Below, piece by piece: positions 1-5,225 of a DNA stretch of 5,225 bases; positions within the stretch are counted from its first letter, which is position 1, and the number at the start of each line of letters is the position of its first letter. The translations under genes and the position numbers were made by a program. This DNA is from Flavobacteriales bacterium (GTDB lineage Bacteria; Bacteroidota; Bacteroidia; Flavobacteriales; Flavobacteriaceae), in the NCBI GenBank assembly GCA_027003085.1, contig JALWYR010000153.1:1-5225 (forward strand), given 5' to 3'. Under the pieces are notes generated by a model. The model was not told the DNA's origin. It saw only the letters and a list, made by a program, of their open reading frames with translations, and did not search any database.

Positions 1-1063
1 ACGCATAGGTTTTGATGCTCAGGTCGGTTTTGGGAAGGAATTCCTTGGCATCGTAGCCCAGGTTTATCAGGTAACTGTCGTCCACCGGGGAGTCCATGGG
101 CAAACCGGCGTGCTTGATATCGCGGCCAAATTTTTGATGCCAGTGGGCATAGAAATGCCGGCCTTTACGGGGCATATAACCCGCTTTGAGCGAATAGCTG
201 AGGGTGGTAAAACCGGCAGGCGTTACCACGCCCGAGCCGTCGGTATAATCACCGAATTTGCGGTATTCGCCTTCGACGCCGTAGGCCCATTTACCGGTTA
301 CGTTGACCAATTCGCTCCGCACGACGCGGTTTTGTCCGTTGGTTTCGTAGCCGCCTTCAATGGCGCCGTGGAATCCCGGACCGTAATCGCGCGGTTTGCG
401 GGTTACCATATTGACCGTGGCACCGAAACTTTGACCGAAACGCACGCTGAACGGCCCTTTGATCACTTCGATTTTGCTCACGTCTTCGGGAATAATATGG
501 GCCGTTGCCGGGTCCATCCGGTTGGGGCATGCGTTTACCACTTTGGAACTGCCGTCGTAGCGCACGTTCATTTGTTCGTATTTGAAAGCGTAGAGCGACG
601 GTTCCATGGAGGTGTTGCTGCGTTTTTGAATCGAAAAACCGGGCACATCGGCAAACAGGTCGGCCACATTGCGCGGTTGGCTGATTTGCTTGGCGCGGTC
701 GTTGATGCTGACCGAATGCACGGCATCGCGCAAGGGGTCGGCCGTAACGATAACCTGATGGAGCATCACGGCCTTGTGCCTGATTTCAATTACCGGATGC
801 GCCGAAGTTATACGCACCACCTTGGTGATGTAATCGGGGTGGGTGATGCGGACGCTATCGCCCCGGTTGATTTTGAGCCGGAAAAAACCGTCAATGTCGG
901 TTACGGCTTGACGTCCGGATAGATCCGGGTCGGTAAGCCTTGCGCCCGCCACGGGCAAATGACTTTCGGCATCGCGCACGGTGCCCGAAACTTCCAGGTT
1001 TTGGGCCCGTAGCGAAAATGCAGTTGCCAGCAGAAAGATAATTATGATGAATTTGTTTTGCAT
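1..1063 (-). CDS. TonB-dependent outer-membrane receptor, probable metal (copper?) receptor, C-terminal part cut off by window edge
   Basis: The visible 354 residues are the N-terminal part of an outer-membrane transporter that would take up a ligand using TonB energy. Residues 1-20 form a signal peptide ending in LRAQ. Residues about 24-100 (VSGTVRDAES... then DIDGFFRL) are a carboxypeptidase-regulatory-like domain. A QVIVTAD segment (103-109) leads into the plug, about residues 104-222, with IEVIKGPFSVRFG and ATVNMVTRKP, both typical plug sequences. The barrel starts near residue 230. The plug holds C179-P-N-R-M183, a CxxxM motif placed as in OprC/NosA copper receptors, and the early barrel is histidine-rich (H303, H307, H309, H318). 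Copper as substrate is inference. The start is ATG at 1063; an in-frame ATG at 1069 is equally possible, and neither has a clear ribosome binding site. The gene has its own promoter at 1213-1243 and a leader of about 140 bases. Family assignment is firm; substrate is not. Confidence 0.93.
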   Translation of the reverse strand, partial: MQNKFIIIIFLLATAFSLRAQNLEVSGTVRDAESHLPVAGARLTDPDLSGRQAVTDIDGFFRLKINRGDSVRITHPDYITKVVRITSAHPVIEIRHKAVMLHQVIVTADPLRDAVHSVSINDRAKQISQPRNVADLFADVPGFSIQKRSNTSMEPSLYAFKYEQMNVRYDGSSKVVNACPNRMDPATAHIIPEDVSKIEVIKGPFSVRFGQSFGATVNMVTRKPRDYGPGFHGAIEGGYETNGQNRVVRSELVNVTGKWAYGVEGEYRKFGDYTDGSGVVTPAGFTTLSYSLKAGYMPRKGRHFYAHWHQKFGRDIKHAGLPMDSPVDDSYLINLGYDAKEFLPKTDLSIKTYA

Positions 1064-1111
1064 ATACATTTTGGTTTTATGAAGGTTTGAAACAGGATTG
1101 TTTTCCGGTGT

Positions 1112-1202
1112 GGGTAAGGAACCGGCATGGTTTTCAACCGGAGTAAATCACCCTTGCCGGTTCCCGAAGCAATATATGTATGGTATACTAACCTTCGGTT
1201 AG
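1112..1202 (-). promoter_or_regulatory. Structured 5' leader of the TonB receptor gene
   Basis: The predicted transcript starts near 1206 and has about 140 untranslated bases. Read on the minus strand, it holds a perfect 6-bp hairpin with a GAA loop (CTAACC/GGTTAG, 1188-1202). After it comes a perfect 10-bp inverted repeat (GGAACCGGCA/TGCCGGTTCC, 1155-1164 with 1118-1127) around a 27-base loop. A competing helix can form between GGGTGA inside that loop (1148-1153) and TTACCC just outside it (1112-1117). That second helix is unlikely to coexist with the long stem, so the leader could switch between two folds. It matches no riboswitch class that I can recognise. It could instead be a protein-binding inverted repeat. 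Regulation is inference. Confidence 0.45.
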
Positions 1203-1212
1203 CCCGTGAGAA

Positions 1213-1243
1213 CAAAGCTAAATACTCAAAAATTGCTTCAAAA
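1213..1243 (-). promoter_or_regulatory. Bacteroidota-type promoter for the TonB receptor gene
   Basis: On the minus strand, TTTTG (1239-1243) is followed by 18 bases and TAGCTTTG (1213-1220). This matches the Bacteroidota primary-sigma form TTG - about 19 bases - TAnnTTTG. It lies just after the stop codon of the small upstream gene (1255), so the receptor can be transcribed on its own. The transcription start would be near 1206. Confidence 0.65.
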
Positions 1244-1254
1244 CCGGAAAGAAA

Positions 1255-1653
1255 TCAAGCCACCGACGGCGGATGAAAAATCGAAAAATCGGGTTGAAAA
1301 CGATAATGTATGGGCAAAAAGTCCGAGACTTTTTCGCGTTGGGCCAAGGTAAGCAGTTGTGGAACGGGAAATTCACCCACAAGCTTTTGGACAAAAACGG
1401 GAATTTGCGGCGATGGAATGTTTTGCGGGGTTTGTTTCTTTTTGGGGTTACAAAAACGTTTAAGCAGGGCCTGTAAATACATGTCGCCGTTATTGGCCAT
1501 TTTGGCCTGCGGGTTATCGTGTTCGCAATTGTCCTTCGGAGTTGCGGAAAAAACTTTTACTTGATGCAGTTCGGCCCAAATAAAGGGAATAGCCGGACTG
1601 AGCACCACCGGCACGAAAAAGAGCAAATATGCTATGGCAATCAGTCGTTTCAT
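1255..1653 (-). CDS. Small exported or membrane-anchored protein with two cysteines, function unknown
   Basis: This is a 132-residue protein of no family I can name. Residues 1-28 (MKRLIAIAYLLFFVPVVLSP...) form a lysine/arginine-led hydrophobic segment, either a signal peptide or a single membrane anchor, so the rest should lie in the periplasm. The body has C43 (DNCEHDNP), C68 (KRFCNPKKK), a basic proline-rich stretch and an FHPPSVA tail. Small Bacteroidota proteins with cysteines and a terminal PP motif are often encoded beside metal-linked TonB receptors. The resemblance is loose, but the position directly upstream of such a receptor, on the same strand, fits. The start at 1653 is preferred over the in-frame ATG at 1677: the MKR-hydrophobic N-terminus begins there and the candidate promoter's -7 element (1666-1673) lies between the two. 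A coding role is likely; a metal role is a guess. Confidence 0.72.
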   Translation of the reverse strand: MKRLIAIAYLLFFVPVVLSPAIPFIWAELHQVKVFSATPKDNCEHDNPQAKMANNGDMYLQALLKRFCNPKKKQTPQNIPSPQIPVFVQKLVGEFPVPQLLTLAQREKVSDFLPIHYRFQPDFSIFHPPSVA

Positions 1654-1665
1654 TGCTTCTTCGAG

Positions 1666-1696
1666 CAAAAGTAACAAATGTTAGCCAAATATGCAA
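1666..1696 (-). promoter_or_regulatory. Candidate promoter for the small cysteine protein
   Basis: On the minus strand, TTG (1694-1696), 20 bases, then TACTTTTG (1666-1673) fits the Bacteroidota consensus TAnnTTTG. The implied transcript starts only about 5-10 bases before the ATG at 1653, a very short leader. This placement would put the alternative ATG at 1677 outside the mRNA. Confidence 0.45.
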
Positions 1697-1782
1697 TGGC
1701 ATTTTGTCATTTTCCGGTTCGATAAAAATTTTTGTTATCCTTGGCGGGTAAAAACTTGTAATCGATGTTACAATATTATTTC

Positions 1783-1987
1783 GGGCGCCCGGCTGCCGGC
1801 GTTCGGGGCGGCTGTGCCGCAGTGGCCGCTGCATCAAGACGACGGAGCGCTTTTGCACCGGCCACCACTCACGCCGCGCCCGCCGGGCTGTCCGCTCAAA
1901 TGCGGCTTGGGCAAGGCCGGTTTTTGTAAAGCCGGCACCGGAGTCTTCTTGTCGGAGCGGCGAAGCCTCCGCTGCCAGCACAAAAAA
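1783..1987 (+). repeat. Dispersed structured repeat, copy A (same family as 4921-5097)
   Basis: This GC-rich block has no credible gene and shares its architecture with copy B. In order it holds: the palindrome-containing end GGGCGCCCGGC (1783-1793); hairpin I, GTGGCCG/CGGCCAC (1822-1828 with 1859-1865); a 46-bp core (1866-1911) that matches copy B at 42 positions and contains GCGCCCGCCGGGCTGTCCGC; hairpin II, GCCGG/CCGGC with a TTTTTG loop (1916-1936); hairpin III, AGCGG/CCGCT (1956-1973); and a CAAAAAA tract (1981-1987). GCCCGGC at 1787-1793 is also inverted as GCCGGGC at 1882-1888. An extra hairpin with no clear partner in B lies at 1808-1820 (GCGGC/GCCGC). Exact boundaries are estimated from where similarity to B fades. 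It may be a non-autonomous mobile element or a structured intergenic repeat. Confidence 0.75.
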
Positions 1988-2037
1988 TTCGGCCTGCCCT
2001 TCGCCGCATAACCGCTCCCATCCCTGGCGCTTTTTTG

Positions 2038-2076
2038 CGCGCGATAAATCGCGCGTCCACAATGGCGTATCCCGCC
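2038..2076. repeat. REP-like pair of palindromes
   Basis: A perfect 7-bp inverted repeat with a 4-base loop (CGCGCGA/TCGCGCG, 2038-2055) is followed after 8 bases by a smaller one, GGCG/CGCC around TATCC (2064-2076). Two adjacent palindromes joined by CCACAATGG resemble REP-type repeats linked to RAYT transposases in Bacteroidota; that resemblance is from memory. A further AAACAT/ATGTTT inverted repeat lies at 2084-2103. No transposase is present in the window. Confidence 0.5.
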
Positions 2077-2104
2077 TTGAATGAAACATCCGGGTTTATG
2101 TTTA
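2077..2104 (+). promoter_or_regulatory. Possible promoter reading into the hairpin array
   Basis: TTG (2077-2079), 17 bases, then TATGTTTA (2097-2104) differs from the consensus TAnnTTTG at the last base only. The implied start, near 2110-2112, coincides with the left arm of the inverted repeat that bounds the hairpin array. It overlaps the AAACAT/ATGTTT palindrome. The match is suggestive but one-off, and no terminator clearly marks the end of such a transcript. Confidence 0.3.
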
Positions 2105-2107
2105 TCC

Positions 2108-2431
2108 ACTACTGAAAACATTGAAGGCGAAACCGCGCAGCGGGTTCGCCGCCTCCCGAGGAGACGCATAGCGGCTCCGAGGGCCGCGAGGAGACACCGC
2201 AGGTGGCTCCGAAGCCTGCGAAGGGAGACGCCGTAGGTGGCTCCCGGAGCCGCCGAGGAAACCGAAGGGTTCCGAGGCCCGCGAAGCAAGACCAAGGCCG
2301 GAGCGCAGCGAAGGCCTGACGGCTTGCGAAGCCGCGAAGCAAGACAAGGCGCGGGCTTTGGCGTTGGGCAAAGGAAGCCGAAGGCTTGCAGAGCCGCGTA
2401 GAAGCCCTTAGGGCTTCGGAGCGCCAGTAGT
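2108..2431 (+). repeat. Modular array of eight hairpins bounded by an inverted repeat, unknown class
   Basis: ACTACTG (2108-2114) and CAGTAGT (2425-2431) enclose eight successive hairpins: 2126-2150, 2160-2178, 2190-2210, 2223-2245, 2257-2273, 2286-2327, 2339-2389 and 2401-2417. The first five share one plan: outer stem, a single A.G mismatch, inner stem, and a three-base loop ending in A closed by C-G. Outer stems differ but always pair: GGCGAA/TTCGCC, GGAG/CTCC (twice), GGGAG/CTCCC, GGAA/TTCC. Units six and seven keep GCAAG/CTTGC, the A.G mismatch and one C-G pair but carry longer nested hairpins. The eighth is GAAGCCC-TTA-GGGCTTC. Linkers of 9-12 bases resemble GAAGCCGCGAA. A G.T wobble (2230 with 2238) points to the plus strand as the folding strand. 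Reading frames across it are low-complexity and look spurious. It could be a structured RNA, a single-stranded DNA structure, or an expanded repeat. Confidence 0.8.
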
Positions 2432-2513
2432 CAAGTATCGTTTAGCATACCTAATCCGGGCACGATTTTTGTTTGTTTTATCATATCATTCTATTTTTAC
2501 AAAAAATGTGGCT

Positions 2514-2945
2514 ATGAAACGTTTGTTTTTTACCTTGATTTTATTGCTGGCCATGCCGGGATTTGCACGTAATGCCAAGCTGTTCCGCTACAATGCTCAC
2601 AAGCTTTCGCTCCAATTGGTCGCAGTCAATCAATTGGATCGTTATGTGGAGGCACAACATGCCACGGACGGAAATTTTAATATCGACACCCGGCTATGGA
2701 ATGCCTATCGCGCACAATCCGTCTTGCCCGATGGCAAGGAGAATAAATCCTGGGGAAGCACGTCTTTTATTATGGGTTGTTTGCTGGGTGTGATCGGTGT
2801 TCTACTCGTTTATTTGATCACCGAAGATGGCCATGAAGTGGAAAAAGCCGTTTGGGGTATGGTGGCTTCCTATGTAATTTCAGGGGCTTGTGTAGGGTTG
2901 TTGTTCCTTAGTGGAATATCAATTACTGTTATCTTGGGTAATTAA
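2514..2945 (+). CDS. Small conserved-type membrane protein with signal peptide and two C-terminal helices, function unknown
   Basis: The 143-residue product begins MKRLFFTLILLLAMPGFARN, a clear signal peptide. A periplasmic segment of about 60 residues follows (LFRYNAHKLSLQLVAVNQLDRYVEAQ), and then two hydrophobic helices at about 83-103 and 113-136. These are joined by a short charged loop, TEDGHEVEKA. The layout resembles small Bacteroidota membrane proteins of unknown role that I recall with an F-Y-x motif, an L-x-x-Y-V-E segment and a G-C-x-L-G-x-I-G-x-L-x-V-Y-L-x-T helix. The start at 2514 is chosen over the in-frame ATG at 2469 because the signal peptide begins there and the earlier 15 residues look untranslated. 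A weak promoter may be TTTG (2472-2475) with TATTTTTA (2492-2499), spaced only 16 bases; transcription might also come through the hairpin array. No pathway can be inferred. Confidence 0.82.
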   Translation: MKRLFFTLILLLAMPGFARNAKLFRYNAHKLSLQLVAVNQLDRYVEAQHATDGNFNIDTRLWNAYRAQSVLPDGKENKSWGSTSFIMGCLLGVIGVLLVYLITEDGHEVEKAVWGMVASYVISGACVGLLFLSGISITVILGN

Positions 2946-2953
2946 TTCAAAAA

Positions 2954-2980
2954 AATCCCGCCCAAAAATTGAGCGGGATT
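2954..2980. terminator. Bidirectional intrinsic terminator between converging genes
   Basis: AATCCCGC (2954-2961) and GCGGGATT (2973-2980) form an 8-bp stem with an 11-base loop. An A-tract lies on the left and ATTATT on the right, so a T-rich tail follows the stem in either direction. It sits between the stop of the plus-strand membrane protein (2945) and the stop of atpC on the minus strand (3002), as expected for a shared terminator. Confidence 0.85.
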
Positions 2981-3001
2981 ATTATTCAGGTAATGTGTTT
3001 A

Positions 3002-3283
3002 TTATAATTCCACCAAAATAATTATGCGGTTGTTTTTCATTTCCACCGTGCCGCTTTGGATGGGCAATTTGATATAATCCTTGGTGCGCTGGAAGAATTT
3101 TTCATTGTCTTCGTCCACTTGGATATTTTGTCCGTAAATGCGCACGGCGCCTTTGTCCAAAAGCGATATGATGGGCGCGTGATTGTCCAGCATTTCAAAT
3201 TCACCGCTCACGCCGGGCACCGCCACCATGGTGGCTTCGGTTTCCAGCAGTTTTTGTTGGGGCGAAACGATTTCCACTTTCAT
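3002..3283 (-). CDS. atpC: F1Fo ATP synthase epsilon subunit, short form
   Basis: This is the epsilon subunit of the F1 central stalk, which links the rotor ring to F1 and in many bacteria restrains ATP hydrolysis. The 93 residues match the N-terminal beta-sandwich domain: MKVEIVSPQQKLLETEA, then VPGVSGEFEMLDNHAPIISLL (about residues 22-42), and a last strand, GTVEMKNNRIIILVEL. The protein stops there, so the C-terminal two-helix domain of the E. coli protein (139 residues) is absent. Short epsilon subunits are, to my knowledge, usual in Bacteroidota, so this is not a truncation. The start at 3283 is preferred over an in-frame ATG at 3325, because the family begins at MKVEIVSP and 3325 lies inside atpD. 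It follows the atpD stop by 10 bases and is surely co-transcribed. Confidence 0.95.
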   Translation of the reverse strand: MKVEIVSPQQKLLETEATMVAVPGVSGEFEMLDNHAPIISLLDKGAVRIYGQNIQVDEDNEKFFQRTKDYIKLPIQSGTVEMKNNRIIILVEL

Positions 3284-3293
3284 ATCCGCAGGT

Positions 3294-4832
<1,539 letters not shown>

Positions 4833-4843
4833 TTAATTGTGCG

Positions 4844-4874
4844 CAAATATAGGATTTTGGCTTCGGTTTTCAAA
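4844..4874 (-). promoter_or_regulatory. Strong Bacteroidota-type promoter for atpDC
   Basis: On the minus strand, TTTG (4871-4874), exactly 19 bases, then TATATTTG (4844-4851) is a full match to the Bacteroidota consensus TTTG-N19-TAnnTTTG. Transcription should start near 4837, giving an untranslated leader of about 29 bases before the ATG at 4808. This shows that atpDC is expressed independently of any upstream gene. Two direct copies of GTCGAAAA (4875-4882 and 4890-4897) lie just upstream. Confidence 0.8.
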
Positions 4875-4920
4875 GTCGAAAATCGGATTGTCGAAAAGTA
4901 GCTTTACTTTTTTTGTTTTT

Positions 4921-5097
4921 GGGCGCCCGGCCGCTCACGTTCGTGTATGCTGTGTTGCTTCACCTTCGTTCGCACCACAGCGCACTCACGTGGCGCCCGC
5001 CGGGCTGTCCGCTTAAATGCGGCTCGGGTGCGGCGGTTTTTGCATATCCGTCGCTGTGGTCTCTTCCTCCGGGAGCCCCCGGCGCCGGCGCAAAAAA
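4921..5097 (+). repeat. Dispersed structured repeat, copy B (same family as 1783-1987)
   Basis: It has the same orientation and order of parts as copy A: the end sequence GGGCGCCCGGC (4921-4931); hairpin I, GCTGTG/CACAGC (4949-4954 with 4976-4981); the 46-bp core (4983-5028); hairpin II, GCGGCGG/CCGTCGC with a TTTTTG loop (5030-5054, one G.T wobble); hairpin III, CCGGG/CCCGG (5069-5082); and CAAAAAA (5091-5097). Stem sequences differ from copy A while pairing is kept, and the core and loop sequences are conserved. GCCCGGC (4925-4931) is inverted as GCCGGGC (4999-5005). It has no gene and lies just upstream of the atpDC promoter. Confidence 0.75.
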
Positions 5098-5156
5098 CGG
5101 CGTCGCTTCAAGTATGAAATATGGGAAAAGTTGCAGTTATTTTTGTCGAGAACAAA

Positions 5157-5216
5157 GCCGGCCATCCGAAGGCATAGCCGTAGCTATGGCAAGGATGGTC
5201 AATGCCGTTATCGGCA
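5157..5216. repeat. Two adjacent hairpins at the window edge
   Basis: An 8-bp outer stem (GGCCATCC 5160-5167 with GGATGGTC 5193-5200, one G.T wobble) encloses CATAGC-CGTA-GCTATG (5173-5188). It is followed by TGCCG/CGGCA (5203-5207 with 5212-5216). No T-run follows on either strand, so neither is a simple terminator. Both strands have short frames open to the window edge (for example plus from ATG 5114), and I cannot decide whether any is coding. The stretch may be the end of a mobile element or the start of a gene that lies outside. Confidence 0.45.
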
Positions 5217-5225
5217 AAAAGAACA

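Noticed and set aside
110..922. A 270-codon open frame on the plus strand
   Set aside because: It is the antisense shadow of the TonB receptor, whose frame gives a signal peptide, plug motifs and barrel sequence.
1112..1164. H-type pseudoknot in the receptor leader
   Set aside because: The second helix would abut the wrong end of the 10-bp stem, and a single base cannot span it. I treat the two helices as alternatives instead.
1064..1206. TPP or cobalamin riboswitch
   Set aside because: The conserved sequence boxes of these classes are not present.
1654..1677. Upstream start (ATG 1677) for the small cysteine protein
   Set aside because: The candidate -7 promoter element lies inside it, and the MKR signal peptide starts at 1653.
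1691..2011. A 106-codon plus-strand frame
   Set aside because: It begins in AT-rich intergenic DNA and runs through repeat copy A, with no domain or signal peptide.
1834..2371. Several minus-strand frames (89-191 codons) through the GC-rich region
   Set aside because: The products are low-complexity, rich in Arg, Ala, Ser and Pro, and follow the hairpin repeats. The frames overlap each other and have no start context. The structure explains the open frames.
2108..2431. CRISPR array
   Set aside because: The units are hairpins of varying sequence with short similar linkers. There are no identical repeats separated by unique spacers, and no cas genes.
2469..2513. Upstream start (ATG 2469) for the membrane protein
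   Set aside because: It would put 15 unrelated residues before a complete signal peptide.
4894..4920. Intrinsic terminator AAAAGTA-GCTT-TACTTTT plus a T-run on the plus strand
   Set aside because: The stem is almost all A-T, and no plus-strand gene ends there. More likely it is AT-rich DNA upstream of the atpDC promoter.

Overview
The window looks like chromosomal DNA from a member of the Bacteroidota. Three things point there. The ATP synthase beta subunit carries an extra segment after its GER motif, and I know that segment from this phylum. Three promoters fit the Bacteroidota form TTTG/TTG - 17 to 20 bases - TAnnTTTG. The outer-membrane receptor starts with a carboxypeptidase-regulatory-like domain, as is usual for TonB receptors in this group. 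I cannot name a genus.

Layout. Positions 1-1063 (minus) hold the N-terminal part of a TonB-dependent receptor whose plug contains a CxxxM motif like that of copper receptors of the OprC/NosA type. It is preceded by a long, foldable leader and its own promoter (1213-1243). Directly upstream, on the same strand, is a small exported or membrane-anchored protein with two cysteines (1255-1653), with a promoter of its own. Positions 1654-2513 hold no credible gene but are full of structure. A dispersed repeat (copy A, 1783-1987) is followed by a pair of REP-like palindromes (2038-2076) and then by a modular array of eight hairpins (2108-2431). A small two-helix membrane protein follows on the plus strand (2514-2945). 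A bidirectional terminator separates it from the converging atpDC operon (minus, 4808 to 3002), which encodes the beta and epsilon subunits of F1 ATP synthase and has a near-perfect promoter at 4844-4874. Beyond that promoter lies copy B of the dispersed repeat (4921-5097), and then a stretch to the window end that holds two more hairpins and no decidable gene. The bases between 1674 and 1782 and between 2432 and 2513 hold little beyond the promoter and possible terminator signals noted below.

How the parts relate. atpD and atpC are a compact two-gene unit for the catalytic F1 head and its central stalk. The receptor and the small cysteine protein may form a metal-uptake pair; this is inference from one motif and adjacency.

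The most unusual content is non-coding. In the 2108-2431 array, most hairpins share one geometry: an outer stem, a single A.G mismatch, an inner stem and a C-NNA-G triloop. Stem sequences differ, pairing is kept, and the hairpins are joined by 9-12 base linkers resembling GAAGCCGCGAA. A 7-base inverted repeat bounds the whole array. The two dispersed repeats A and B likewise keep their stems while the stem sequences change. Both look like elements selected for folding rather than for protein. I do not recognise the hairpin array as any named RNA or DNA element.
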